Assembly (NCBI RefSeq): GCF_900660515.1
Contig: NZ_LR214972.1
Coordinates: 372,001-436,000, forward strand
DNA: 64,000 nt
Direction: 5' to 3'
From: Mycoplasmopsis bovirhinis
GTDB lineage: Bacteria > Bacillota_I > Bacilli_A > Mycoplasmatales > Metamycoplasmataceae
Part shown: one piece after another, positions 47,091 to 58,761 of the stretch
How positions within the stretch are numbered: position 1 is the stretch's first letter
Layout: every line of letters starts with the position of its first letter
The notes under the pieces: generated by a model
Databases searched by the model: none
The model's input: the letters and a program-made list of their open reading frames with translations, nothing else
Told to the model about the DNA's origin: nothing
Translations under genes and position numbers: made by a program

Positions 47091-48908
47091 ATGAAGCAAA
47101 AAAAACTTAAATATTTATTCTTTTCTATTTTAGCCATGAGTTCTGCTACAACTATGGTTATTATGGGTCAGAATAACAAAACTCTAATAAACAATTTAAA
47201 TACTTATGAAAATTCAAAATTTTATGAAATTACCAATAACTCAATAATTAGTAATTCTCAAGATGCAATTAATATTCAAAAAGCTGTAGGAGTTAAGCGC
47301 TTTGATATTATTTTTAAAGGTTCTACAGATTCAGATCTCAAAGACAAGATTAAAATTATAGCAGAAAAATACTTAAAAACCAAGAAAGAAAATTTAGTTT
47401 ATATTATTGGTGATTTTTTAAAAACTATTTCTATAGCTATAACTAACTCGCAAGACTATGATAAGTTTAAAGAAGAACTAAATAAATATGGAACTGAAGA
47501 CGAAGATGTCTCAAGTGTTTTTGGTTTTAAAACCGATTATACTCATGAAGATTTTATTAATAAACGTAAAAATGAAAGTGTAGTTACAACCACATCGATA
47601 AATACTGATAACAATCCAAGATTTAATTTAGGAGTTGCTTTTGATTACAGGGGTTCTGACAACTATCATTTGTATAATTTAGTCGGACTTTCAAAAGACA
47701 TAATTTTCTCACATTTCAAAGAATACGTAAATAAGAACCCAATTAAAGTTGGTATTTTAGAGGCTAAAGGTGTAATTAATAATGATTTATCACCTTTTTA
47801 CTGGAACAAAAAATATGGAAATGGAGCTCACTGGAGAAATGAATTTTTCTATACAGAATCATATAGCAATCATGCTAATAATGTGGGTGAAATTTTAGTT
47901 GGACAAAAGGGAATAAATCCCACTGCTACTTTATGAAGTGTTGAATTAAACACACGTTGAAATGGACTAGCTGGGGAAATGAATTTTTTCCTAGGACAAG
48001 GTGTAAAAATAGTAAACAACAGTTGAGGTGTATTTGATCCAAAAAATAATAAGGAAAGTCAAGTATATAATAATGATTCACATTATTTTGATGAATTAAT
48101 TAAGTCAAACCCAGAACTTGTTAATTTCATATCAGCTGGTAATAATTTTGAAACTTGAAAAAAAGATGGAAAACTTATAGAGGCTTATGAGCCATTAGCA
48201 GGCATTGCTTTATCTAAAAATAGTATAGTTATTGGTGCTATTAATAATGACTATTTACAAACTAAAACAAATTATAGTCAAATAGGTAGCGATAAAAATT
48301 ATATAACCGCCGTTACATCTGGTGGATCTTATAATTTTTCAACTAGAACCGATGATGACTTCTTTTCAGGAAGCGGTACAAGTTTTTCAACTCCAGTCAT
48401 TACTGCTTTAACATCAATGGTTATACAAAGAAATCCATATTGATTTAATTTAGGGCATGATTCAATAATTGCTAAATCTGCAATAATTTCAGGTTCTGTA
48501 AAACCAAGATACACAAATGCTGTTTATACAAATGAAACAGGGTTTGGAATACCTCAGTTTGAATTTGTGGATCAAGCTGTTAAAAATCTTAAATACCATA
48601 AAAAAACGGGGCCTAAATTTACTACAAACCATAGCATCTATTTAAATAAAGGAGATACAATTAGAGCAAATATTTCATGATTAGCAGAAGTAAGAAATAA
48701 GCAAAATATAGTTGATTTTGATTTAAAAGTTTACGATCCAAGTAATACTTTATTAACATCTTCTATTTTAGGTGAGAGAAACACAGAAACAGTAGAATTT
48801 ACAGCTCAAAAAAGTGGATATTATAATTTTAATCTTTTAAGATATGATAGCAATGATATAAAAAGGGATTTAGCATTTACTTATGCAATTAAAAGACCAA
48901 AAAACTAA
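47091..48908 (+). CDS. Subtilisin-like (S8) serine protease, copy 4, intact
   Basis: A 605-residue exported protease and the only intact S8 gene here. Residues 1-26 form a basic, hydrophobic signal or anchor without lipobox Cys. A propeptide-like region runs to about residue 210. The S8 domain shows VGILEAKGVI (Glu where subtilisins have catalytic Asp), NHANNVGEILVGQKGI (His), VNNSWG, ISAGNNF (oxyanion Asn) and GSGTSFSTPVITAL (Ser). A C-terminal beta domain (residues 500-605) follows with STPVI-distal repeats as in proprotein-convertase P domains. An AAGGAGG ribosome site and -10-like TTAATATTAT precede it. The end overlaps the lipoprotein gene by 26 bases, indicating coupled expression. It lies just right of IS30 copy A. 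Confidence 0.92.
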
Positions 48909-49689
48909 ATTTAAAAGATTATTTTATTCTTTAATTATTCCTTGTTTTACTCTTATTCCAATATCAGCTATTTCATGTTCTAATTTAACAAGCGACCCTT
49001 ACTCCTCTGAATCAAAAACTGATGATGGTCAAAGACTTGTGAGATTTCATTATCCTAACAGGTCTGTGCATATAGATAGTGCTTTGTGATCTAGTGTTAA
49101 TTATGATAGATTAGTCGAAAGTTCATCTTTTGATGACGCTTTTAAAAATGAACATGCAGAAGTTATAAAAAAGCATAATGATGCTTATAATGAATATCAT
49201 AAACCTATAACAAATTATGACGAAAAAGATAGAGCCCAAAAGAGCGCAAAGTTATCCGAAGCCCGAAAAGAGGTTATTGATAAATGGCAAGAAAAAAATA
49301 TAAAATTAAATAAAAATAAGATTTTTAGTTTAATTAATTCGGATCATGAGCTAACTTCCGATAAATATAAGGACATTAAAGAAATTTTTAAAAACACCGA
49401 TTTTAGTAAAAATACTATTTTAGTTGTCAATGGGTTGAACTATCACACTGGAAGCATTAATGAGGTTGTAAAAGGTTCTGGATATTGAATTAAAAAAGTT
49501 AATATCCTTGATAGAAACATAAACCTTGAATATAAATTAGTAGAAATTCAAGCAAAAGGATCAGGTAGAGGTGTAGCTAGTCAGGCACTAAGCACAACAT
49601 CAACAATACACTATATAGTTATTAATAAGTTAGATTCTTTAGATAATTATAATTTTACTTTTAATATCCCCAAAGATAGCAATATCTAA
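48883..49689 (+). CDS. S8-protease companion lipoprotein, intact
   Basis: A 268-residue lipoprotein whose ATG lies inside the last codons of the S8 protease (26-base overlap). After a basic start, a hydrophobic stretch ends in the lipobox SAISC with Cys32. The mature part is charged, with a helical Lys/Glu-rich segment (residues 85-145) and a beta-rich end containing FSKNTILVVNGLNY and a TIHYIVINKLDSL strand. These positions match KDLILLNNYV and FFIIVDK in the companion at 13408-14193. So it is a distant member of the same partner family, but lipid-anchored. No recognised domain. Because each S8 copy here has such a partner immediately downstream, a joint function is likely; its nature is unknown. 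Confidence 0.82.
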
Positions 49690-49703
49690 TATTTTATAAT
49701 ACT

Positions 49704-49738
49704 AAAAAGTTAACACTACTACATGTTAACTTTTTATT
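49704..49738 (+). terminator. Terminator of the intact S8/companion pair
   Basis: AAAAAGTTAACA and TGTTAACTTTTT form a 12-bp stem with an 8-base loop and T run, 15 bases after the stop. Confidence 0.9.
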
Positions 49739-50013
49739 TGCATTTAAAAAATTGAATAATAAAATTTAGTTACATATTATGTTTTAGTAATATATTTTAT
49801 ATTTATGTTAATTTTTGTTTAGTTTTCATGTAAAAATATTAACACTTAATAACTTTTATGTATATTATGTAGCCATAAAAAATTTTTTTATGATACACTA
49901 GGATCAGTTGTTATGGTATAATAAAATCATAATTTTATTTTTGTAATTGTAAAATTATATTTATTTATATTAACAACATTAACAAATTAAAATATATAAA
50001 GAAAGGAATCACA
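49739..50013. promoter_or_regulatory. Leader region of the rpsL-rpsG-fusA operon
   Basis: An extended -10 box TGGTATAAT (TATAAT at 49917-49922) lies about 90 bases before rpsL, leaving a long untranslated leader that could carry ribosomal-protein feedback control. No further structure was resolved in this AT-rich stretch. An AAAGGA ribosome site precedes the ATG at 50014. Confidence 0.6.
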
Positions 50014-50424
50014 ATGTCAACAACAAATCAGTTAGTTAATCATGGTCGTGTTTCTAAAACGAAGAAACAAAATGCACCGGCTTTATCGTTAACATATAAC
50101 TCATTAATTAAAAAAGCTAAAAAAATGGCTTCACCATTTAAGCGTGGTGTATGTACCCGTGTTGCAACAATGACACCTAAAAAACCTAACTCAGCTTTAC
50201 GTAAATATGCTCGTGTTAGATTATCAAACCAAATGGAAGTTACAGCTTACATTCCAGGAGAAGGACACAACTTACAAGAGCACTCTGTTGTGCTTATTCG
50301 TGGTGGTCGTGTTAAAGACTTACCTGGGGTTAGATACCATATCGTACGTGGAACCCAAGATGCAGCTGGTGTTGCAAAACGTAACCAAGGCCGTAGTTTA
50401 TATGGTACTAAAAAAGCTAAATAA
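50014..50424 (+). CDS. rpsL: 30S ribosomal protein S12
   Basis: This 136-residue protein shows the invariant S12 stretches: [49 protein letters not shown] and [15 protein letters not shown]. Lys at the streptomycin-relevant position (TPKKPNS) and the second site region (GRVKDLPG) are wild type. It is first in the conserved str operon rpsL-rpsG-fusA and ends 52 bases before rpsG. As in some other mycoplasmas, tuf is not attached. Confidence 0.98.
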   Translation: MSTTNQLVNHGRVSKTKKQNAPALSLTYNSLIKKAKKMASPFKRGVCTRVATMTPKKPNSALRKYARVRLSNQMEVTAYIPGEGHNLQEHSVVLIRGGRVKDLPGVRYHIVRGTQDAAGVAKRNQGRSLYGTKKAK

Positions 50425-50476
50425 TACTTTAAGTATAATTATTAATTAATTTCAATATAAAATCAAGGAGGACAAA

Positions 50477-50947
50477 ATGTCAAGAAAAAAATCAGCACCA
50501 ATCCGTGAAGTACTTGCAGATCCAGTTTTTAACTCAGTAGTAGTTACAAAATTAATTAACCAAATTATGCTTGACGGAAAAAAATCAATTGCTCAAGATA
50601 TTTTATATTCAGCATTTGAACTTATTAAAGAAAAAACAAGTAGAGAACCAATGGAAGTGTTTTTAGAAGCAGTTGAAAACATTACTCCACAACTAGAAAT
50701 TCGTACCAGAAGAATCGGTGGAACAAACTACCAAGTACCTACTGAAGTTCCTGTACGTAGAAAACAAACATTAGCACTTAGATGATTAGTGCAGTATGCA
50801 AGATTAAGAAACGAAAAAACAATGGATGTTCGTTTAGCAAATGAAATCATCGATGCATCAAAGAAAACAGGTGGAGCAATTAAAAAACGTGAAGACACCC
50901 ATAAAATGGCTGAAGCTAACCGTGCATTTGCACACTTCAGATGATAG
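50477..50947 (+). CDS. rpsG: 30S ribosomal protein S7
   Basis: This 156-residue protein begins [16 protein letters not shown] and contains the 16S-binding core [16 protein letters not shown], the [16 protein letters not shown] beta-hairpin arm, and the C-terminal [12 protein letters not shown]. Two Trp residues are encoded by TGA, including the last residue, directly followed by TAG. An AAGGAGG ribosome site lies 6 bases upstream. The fusA ATG is 26 bases downstream. Confidence 0.98.
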
Positions 50948-50973
50948 TCTTTTAGTTAAATTTAATTGATATC

Positions 50974-53064
50974 ATGGCTAGAGATTACGATTTAAAAGAT
51001 TACCGTAATATTGGTATTATGGCCCACATTGATGCAGGTAAAACTACCACAACAGAAAGAATTTTATTCCATACAGGTAAAATCCATAAAATTGGTGAAA
51101 CACATGATGGTGTTTCGCAAATGGACTGAATGGAACAAGAAAAAGAAAGAGGTATTACTATTACTTCAGCAGCAACTACTGCTTTTTGAAAAGGTAAAAG
51201 AATTAATATTATTGATACCCCTGGACACGTTGATTTCACTGTTGAAGTTGAACGTTCATTACGTGTTTTAGATGGAGCCGTCGCTGTTTTAGATGCTCAA
51301 TCTGGTGTTGAACCTCAAACCGAAACAGTTTGAAGACAAGCAACTAATTATAAAGTTCCACGTATTGTATACGTAAATAAAATGGATAAAGCAGGAGCTG
51401 ATTTTGCTGCTTCTGTTGCATCTGTAAAACAAAGATTAGGTGGAAATGCAGTAGCAATTCAATGACCTATTGGAGCTGAATCGGACTTTAAAGGGGTTAT
51501 TGATTTAGTTACAAGACAATCTTTCACTTATAACGGAGAACCTCAAGAAGAAGAATTCCCAACAGCAATTCCTGCTGACCTAGAAGAAATTGTTGAAATC
51601 AAACGTCAAGAATTATTAGAAGCAGTTGCTGCTTTTGATGAAGAATTAATGATGCTTGTTTTAGAAGGACAAGAAGTTGAGGTTGAAGATTTTAAAGTTG
51701 CTATTAGAAAAGCAACTTTAACTTCAGAATTTTTCCCAGTAGTTTGTGGAACTTCATTTAAAAACAAAGGTGTTAAGAAAATGATTGATGCTGTTGTTGA
51801 TTACTTACCTTCACCTTTAGATATTCCTGCAATTAAAGCACATGAAGGAGAAAATGAAATAAGCGTTGAAGCTAGTGATGAAGGAAATTTTGCTGCTTTA
51901 GCTTTCAAAGTTATGAATGACCCATTTGTTGGTTCATTAACTTTCTTCCGTGTATACCGTGGAGTATTAAACAAAGGAAGTTATGTATTTAATTCAACTA
52001 AAGGTGAAAAAGAACGTATTGGCCGTGTATTACAAATGCATGCTAACAGTAGAGTTGAAATTGATGAGTGTCGTGCTGGAGATATTGCAGCAGCTGTTGG
52101 TCTTAAATACACCACAACAGGTGATACGTTAATAGATGAAAAATCACCAAAAATTGTTCTAGAAAGAATGGTATTCCCAGAACCAGTTATTTCACAAGCT
52201 TTAGAGCCTGAATCAAAAGCTGCTACTGAAAAACTTTCATTAGGATTACAAAAACTAGCAGCTGAAGATCCAACTTTTAGAACTTATACAGATGAAGAAA
52301 CAGGTCAAACAATTATTGCTGGTATGGGTGAATTACACCTTGATATTATTGTAGACCGTCTAAAACGTGAATTTGGTGTTCAAGTTAAAGTTGGAGCTCC
52401 TCAAGTTTCATACCGTGAAACAATTACTAAAACAGCTGATGTGGAAGGAAAACACATTAAACAATCTGGTGGTAAAGGACAATACGGGCACGTATGACTT
52501 AAATTTGAACCTAACCCAGATGGTGGTTTTGAATTTGTGGATAAAATTGTTGGTGGTAAAATCCCTAAAGAATACATTAAATCAATCCAAAAGGGTCTTG
52601 AAGAAAAAATGGCAGCTGGTATTTTAGCTGGATATCAAATGATTGATATTAAAGCTACCTTATTTGATGGTTCATACCACGACGTCGACTCTTCAGAAAT
52701 GGCTTACAAAATAGCTGCTTCTAAAGCTTTAACTAAAGCTAAAGATCAAATTGGAACAGTATTACTTGAACCAATTATGGATGTTTCAGTTGTTGTTCCA
52801 TCAGATCACATGGGAGATGTAATTGGTGATTTATCACGTCGTAGAGGGCTTGTTAATGACCAAGAACAAAGAAACGATGGAGCTGTTGTTGTTAGAGCAC
52901 AAGTTCCACTTTCAGAAATGTTTGGTTATTCAACAGAACTTAGATCTATGACTTCAGGTCGTGGAACTTACCAAATGCAATTTGATCACTACGAAAAAAC
53001 ACCTAAAAACATTTCTGACGAAATTATTAAAAGAAGAAACTTACAATCTAAAGACGAAGACTAA
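50974..53064 (+). CDS. fusA: Elongation factor G
   Basis: This 696-residue translocase GTPase shows G1 AHIDAGKTT, the switch I segment [13 protein letters not shown]3 DTPGHVDF, G4 NKMDK, then the domain II, domain III (GMGELHLDI) and domain IV tip ([11 protein letters not shown]) motifs and the domain V ending. Full length and intact. Unlike rpsL and rpsG it has no strong ribosome site, which fits coupling to rpsG only 26 bases upstream. A terminator follows. Confidence 0.98.
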
Positions 53065-53071
53065 AATTCAT

Positions 53072-53099
53072 AAAATATCTTGCTTGCAAGATATTTTTT
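53072..53099 (+). terminator. Terminator of the rpsL-rpsG-fusA operon
   Basis: AAAATATCTTGC and GCAAGATATTTT form a tight stem-loop with a T6 run after fusA. Confidence 0.9.
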
Positions 53100-53251
53100 C
53101 TTTCCTTTATTAATGGTTAAAGTTTTTATACTTTTATAGGTATAGATTTGTGAAAAAACTTTAATTATTTTTTTATTTAAATAATGTTTATATAGTATAA
53201 TAAGGAAAGTTTTAAGCAAAACTTTATTTATCAATATTATGAAAGGAAAAG

Positions 53252-54244
53252 ATGAATTTTTGACATTATAGGCGAAACGTAGTTGATTTTAGTAGTTCAA
53301 AACCATTATTTTTATCATTTTTCGTTCTTTCATTATTTGTTATTTTATTTTTATATATTTATCGCAAAAGAGTATATAACTACTTTAACAAAGAAGGAAA
53401 GAAGTTTATTTTTAAAACTTTAAGTTTAGAAAATTTATTTGTGGTAATTGGGATATTTACCACAGTATATAACTTAATTCGTTTAGGATTTTTAATTGGG
53501 GTTGATTACCCTTATATATGAGAATTATTCCCCCTACATTTGTGTAGATTCTTTAGTTTCAGTATTCCTCTTTTATATATATTTAAAAAAGGACATAAAA
53601 TTAATATGATAAGTATTTTAGCTGTCTTTGGAGCGATATTTGGATTTTTATTTGCTGATTTAGGGGCTGATCCAGTAGCCACCCAAATTGATAGAGAATA
53701 CAATAATCTTAAAGAAGGAACAAGGGAATGAAATAATGCTGGTTTTAACTTAGGCTATGACAACGTTTTATTTTGAGATTTTATCTTTGCACATTCATTT
53801 GTTTTAATTATGCCAGTATTTACTCATATAGTATATGGTAAAAAAGCAAAAATAAAATTGAGAAATTTTGTACAAGGATCTGTTATGATGCTTGGTATGT
53901 TAGTTTTAGTCTTAATTGGCAATGTAGCATTATACAATGGAATTAAGAATTCAAATAATATTGTAAAGATCCAATGAACTTCTAACTGATTCTACTTAGG
54001 AGCTAAAGGAATTAATACTTTAGGCAAATTATCTCAATGGCCATTTTCTCCAATTATCTTTGGACTTGCTGGTGTATTAGTTAATATGCTTGGTTATATC
54101 TTTTATATTTTTATGTCAAGTATTGACTTTGACTTTAATAAACACTATATACCAAATAAAGTATCACGTAAAAAATTTAAAGCTGTTTGGCATGGACTAA
54201 AAACACCTTGGAAAGAAATTTTAAATTTGAAAATTAAGGATTAA
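53252..54244 (+). CDS. Polytopic membrane protein, TIGR02206/YwaF-like
   Basis: This 330-residue protein has about seven to eight hydrophobic segments. The ELFPLHLCRFFSFSIPLLYIF and GLGADPVATQ-type regions, an early pair of helices and a DFIFAHSFVLIMPVF segment resemble the YwaF/TIGR02206 group of integral membrane proteins, of unknown function. A -10 box TATAAT (53196-53201) and a GAAAGGA ribosome site precede the ATG at 53252. The soluble C-terminus is basic. It is monocistronic, and no terminator is obvious before the converging gene at 54468. Confidence 0.65.
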
Positions 54245-54424
54245 AAAGCCATTTGTTATAAAGTCTGACAGAAAAGTTAATATTTTCATGTAAATTCTCT
54301 GTCTAGATTTATTATCCAAAAAATCAAGGAATTTGTAAACTGATATTATTATAAAATAATAAGATCAAAATCTTTCTAAAGCACTACTTTTGTTTTGCAA
54401 ATGGTATGATTGAAAAAAGTAAAG

Positions 54425-54460
54425 AAAAACAATATTCAGAATTATCTGAATATTGTTTTT
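54425..54460. terminator. Perfect bidirectional terminator after companion copy 3
   Basis: A 16-bp perfect stem (54425-54440 with 54445-54460, loop ATTA), A run on the left and T run on the right, lies 8 bases from the minus-strand stop. Confidence 0.92.
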
Positions 54461-54467
54461 CTATTTG

Positions 54468-55300
54468 CTACCATCGTTTGTTTTTAATATTATAATATAC
54501 TATTCGTATTCGAAATTTATGTTTAAATCGTCTATATTTTGGATATTTTTTTTTATCAATAATTAAAAAATAAGTTTTAAACCAATCGCCTGCACCAACT
54601 GATGTATTTCCTCCTAATTTCATATCTGAATGGAATAAGAAAAATCGATAGCTATTATTAAAATTAAATTTAATGTTAAGTTGGTGTGTTTGTTTATCAA
54701 AAGAAAAATTTTTGATATTTAAACCTTTTCCTTTGTTATCTGATACTGAAATTTTTTTATATAAATAATTATTTAAAATTACAATATCTTGGGTATCAAA
54801 ATTTACTTTTTCTAATAATTCATTATGTTCCTTAATTATCTTTTCTTTATTTTGGTATTTTTTTGGATTGTGTTTTTGTAATAAATGAATAAATTGATCT
54901 TGATTTTTTATTAAGTAGCTGGTTACTTTTAAATTATCAGTTTGTCACTTTAGTTTATTTAAATGATCATAATTACTTTTATTAAAATATTTATATGCAA
55001 TATCACTAGAAAGATAATTAAATTCATTTTCTTGCACATTTTCTTTTCATCTAGAATAACTTTCCTTATCATTATCTAAGATTTTATCTTCATCTATAAC
55101 AAATAATCTTGGACTTACACCTTCTTTAGTTCAAGCGTTTTTATCATAGTTTCAATACGAGTTTTCAGAAATTAAACGAGATTTTTCAATTGTTTTAACT
55201 TCATAAAAGTAAACTCCGAGTAATGATGCAGGTAAAACAACTAGGGGAAAAATAACAAGAGAGTACTTTATAAACTTTTTTTCTTAGTTTTGTTTCACAT
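54468..55300 (-). pseudogene. S8-protease companion membrane protein, copy 3 (A7-tract frameshift)
   Basis: The coding frame from 55274 to TAG at 54468-54470 encodes KFIKYSLVIFPLVVLPASLL (membrane segment), then a hydrophilic domain with DTQDIVILNNYL and KTYFLIIDKK. It lacks a start. The candidate ATG at 55300, inside the end of the protease gene as in the intact pair, reads MWNKTKKK and then goes out of frame in a run of seven A (T7 at 55276-55282 on the plus strand). Eight A would join start and body into one protein of about 277 residues. This is either a fresh lesion or a slippage-controlled off state. Confidence 0.75.
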
Positions 55301-56931
55301 ATGTTATTGCAACTTCTGTGTTTTTTATTCCATTTTATATGGATATGCTTCCAGTGTATAATAACCATCTGATGGAGCAGTAAACTCAATTACTTCAACG
55401 TTTCTACTACCAAAATTAGAAATAGCCAATTGATACCAAGACTGGCTTTTGATTTTAAAGTCTATGTCCGTTTTATCTCCTAATCTATCATGTAAAAAAA
55501 CTAGAGAAGCTCTTATCTTATCACCTTTATTAAAATACACACGTCGAGAATTTAGATAGGGCGGATTATTCTTATTAATATTTTTAATGACAATTAAAGA
55601 TTGCATTGCTTCTTCAATTTTATTATATTGTGGTATTTCATATCCTGTTTCTGCAGTGTAAATTGAATTTACACCAGCAGGTTTTCTTGATCCTGTTATT
55701 AGTGCAGATTTGAAGATGATTGAGTCAGATCCAAGATCAAATTTATGAGGGTATTTTTGTTTTAACATTCCAGCAATTGCCGTTACAACGGGTGCCGAAA
55801 AACTTGTTCCATTATTATTGTAACCAGCAGTTACTAAATTTCCGTCCTCATCATAATACTGAGTTCTATCAGAGAACCAATAGTTACCTCCTGGAGTGAC
55901 AACGGAAACGTAATTTAGATCATTACCAATTTGGCTATAATAAGATTTCTTTTCAAGGTTTTCATTAGCAGTTGCACCTACAATAATGCTATTTCTAGAC
56001 AAGCCATTGCTAAATAATGTTTTTAGGCCGTAATCATAATAGTTACTTGCGGCAACTATATTTATTAATTCCTTATTATTATAAATTAAATCATCTAAAT
56101 ATTTTGACAGCCAATTATATTTAAGCATTTGAGGGTCCACTTTTCTAAGTTTTTTTATAAACCCTAATGATCAACTATTATTAACAATATTTGTGTGCCT
56201 TAATAGGTAATTCATCTCCCCAGAAATGCCATTTCAATTAATAGCAACTTGAACAGAAACAATTCCCAATGTAGGCATAATTCCTTTTTTACCAGCTATT
56301 AATTCAGATACTTGTGTCGAATGTCGAGTATGTTTTTCATTGAAAAATCATTCATTACGTCACCAAATCCCATTTCCATACTTACGATTTCACTCAAAAG
56401 TGGGAAAATGACTTTCTACAACACCAGGCTCAAGGACACCAACGCTTAACTTGTTGTTTATAAAACTATTAAAATGCCTAGATCTAGTTTCTTTGTCAAG
56501 TCCAACCGAGGCAAATAAATATTCATTAACATTCTCTCTAGATCAATCTGAATTATAGTATCTACTATCATAAATATTTAAATCTTCAAGTGATAACTTA
56601 TCATTTTGTAACGTTCGAATTTTCACAAAGTCTTCATAGTAAACATTGGTATTAAAGTCATAAATCTTATTAAATTCAATGTTATTTTTAGTTAAAAAAT
56701 CTGTAGTAAACGTCAATAAACTCTTTGAGTCTACTTCTTTATGTTGTGCAATCGATAGAACTGATGTGTATTCATCATATTTCACCATAAACTCAAAGTT
56801 AAACTTTTTTTTAAGTTCATCGTGTAATAAAGTTACTTTTTCATCAGTTATTGAACTAAAAATATCTAGTCTATTAACTCCAAAATTTATATTAAATTGT
56901 TCACTATCTGAACCCTGTGTTGATAAAAATT
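55284..56931 (-). pseudogene. Subtilisin-like (S8) serine protease, copy 3 (5' end split off by IS30)
   Basis: The minus-strand frame is open from the IS30 border to TAA at 55325-55327 and contains VGVLEPGV, RHSTQVSELIAG, IVAASNYYDYG, GTSFSAPVV and the C-terminal beta domain. The last strand (NTEVAITYVKQN) is displaced by a frameshift in an A run after YKME. The signal peptide is not attached: IS30 copy B begins about 10 bases upstream of the first matching codons, and a start codon with a matching N-terminus lies on the far side of that element (58417-58457). The catalytic residues are all present, but export and promoter are lost. Confidence 0.88.
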
Positions 56932-56938
56932 ATTAATT

Positions 56939-58416
56939 AGAAATGTCACATGCAAGTTTTTTGCATGTGACATTGTTTTTGTCTGCCTTGTAATAAAATA
57001 GTTGTATTAATAAATTTTAAAAAATGAAAGGAAACTTTAAAATTATATGAAAAATTTAGAAAATATATTTGTGTTTTTGACAAATATCGAAAAGAAAATA
57101 AATATCAACATTTTAAAATTGAAGAGAATCACAATACTATTTTGAAAATGCAAGGAGCACTTGAGACGCAGCGAAAATTACGAACAAGCCAAATCGATCT
57201 AGAACAACTTTATAATATTTTACAAGAACTTTCTGAAGGCTTCTCAATCCAAGAAGTAGCTAAGATTTTGATAGAGACATTCGAAGCATAAAAAGTAAAA
57301 TCGAAATTATTACAAATCGCAGACCATTGAGTTTAGATAAACACAATCGCTATGTTTGTCCTAAGTGCTTAAAAAGAGTAATGAGCGTTAAAACTCTTAA
57401 TTTTGCGAAGCTATACGAACATTTATTAGGCTATTCATTTTCGCGACTCTTTTTTGTAAGTGATGCAATTAAAGAGAAATGAAAGGCCTACAGAAAGTAT
57501 TGGTATAGTGAACTTAATACATACAATAAAAATAGAAATAAAAAGAATTTAGTTCAAAAAGAAGTTAAGAAATCAGTTACATACCTTGTCAATTCTTTTA
57601 AAAAAATATCACCTGATGAATTTGCTGCCTCACCTAGTACAATTTATAAAATAATTAAAAAATACCCTTATTTCCTTGAATTTGACCACATTGTCAAAAA
57701 ATCTGAAGGAAAATATGGAACACGGAAGCAAAAACAAACCAAACCTAAAACATTAAAATATGCAACAGAAATTTCAAAACGTCCAGATTATATTAATGAT
57801 CGCTTAGAACATGGTCATTTTGAATTAGACACCGTTATTGGAAAAATCAATGATACATATTGTATTGTAACCATAATTGAACGGCAAACCAGAATGTCTT
57901 ATGCTATGCTCTCAAAACGTAACTCCAAAGCTATAAAACAAACTCTTCTCTAACTAATCAAGAAACACAACTTAAACATTAAAACTTTAACAGTTGATAA
58001 TGGTAGTGAAAATGTCTTATTACACCATGTCATTCCAACTGAAAGATTATTTAAATGCCAACCATATAGTTCATGACAAAAAGGTTCAATAGAAAATATG
58101 CACCGCTTAATTAGGTATTACATTCCCAAAGGAAAAAGCTTTGATAAATACTCTCAGCATGGAATTGATTATATGATGGATAAAATAAATAACTACCGAC
58201 AAGTTGTACGGCAATATAAGATAACCTAAAAATTTTTTAAATCCCCCGCCCTTGATTGCAATCAAGGGGGCCTTACTTTTGAAAAAGTAAGCAAAACCGA
58301 CGAGAAAACACTAGTGTGTTTTCTGTTTTAGCATACATTTTTTATGTAAAATTTATGTTAAAATTAAAAGACAATTATTTTGTTAATATCTCGCATGTGA
58401 CTTTTCCAAAAAACAT
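56939..58416 (+). mobile_element. IS30-family insertion sequence, copy B
   Basis: About 1.48 kb, almost identical to copy A with the same terminal hairpin at the left and GCATGTGAC at the right. Copies A and B share not only the IS but about 1.3 kb of adjoining S8 gene on the left, so a compound segment was duplicated. Right flanks differ after CCAAAAAACA, which marks the right limit. Confidence 0.82.
57047..58229 (+). pseudogene. IS30-family transposase, copy B (three lesions)
   Basis: It has the same protein as copy A but lost one A near the start (after MKNLE), one T near 57269 (AAGATTTTG against AAGATTTTTG) and has a TAA in LLLKLIKKH at 57953-57955. At the A-run where copy A is broken, copy B has the in-frame A7. 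The DDE residues are still recognisable in separate frames. Nonfunctional. Confidence 0.9.
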
Positions 58417-58457
58417 TTAATAAAATTCTTATTAAATTTTTTTATGTTCATAAACAT
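58417..58457 (-). pseudogene. Separated 5' end of S8 protease copy 3
   Basis: On the minus strand an AAAAGGAGT ribosome site (58458-58466) is followed by ATG at 58457 and a frame reading MFMNIKKFNKNFIK into the IS30 right end. It resembles the NIKTFLKR start of S8 copy 1. This fits an S8 gene cut in two by IS30 copy B, with its body at 55284-56931. Confidence 0.55.
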
Positions 58458-58466
58458 ACTCCTTTT

Positions 58467-58761
58467 TAAATATTGTTTACATAATCAATAAATTAACTAA
58501 TTTGCCTTACGAATACATTAGGCAATTTTATTATATCATTTTTTATGATATTTGTGTTTAATTGAATTTAATCTTGTATATGAAATAAAAAAATTTGAAA
58601 GATAAATTTAAAGCCCTACAGAATAGATAATGTTTACTAGTTAACTTCTCTGCGAGTTTTAAAAAATTGCTTTTTAATATTAAAAATTAGTTATGTAATA
58701 TTTAGATAACTTAACTGTTAATGTATAATATATAAAATATTATAAAAGGAGGTAATTTCAT
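58467..58761 (+). promoter_or_regulatory. Region upstream of hsdM with its promoter
   Basis: A weak hairpin with AATTGCC and GGCAATT arms lies near 58499-58533. A TATAAT box at 58724-58729 with a TTTAGA -35 17 bases upstream and an AAAGGAGG ribosome site (58746-58753) serve hsdM. Nothing else is visible. Confidence 0.65.

Noticed and set aside
51000-51271. Frames opposite or alternative to the start of fusA
   Set aside because: The EF-G frame here has full family agreement; the others are chance frames in conserved coding sequence.
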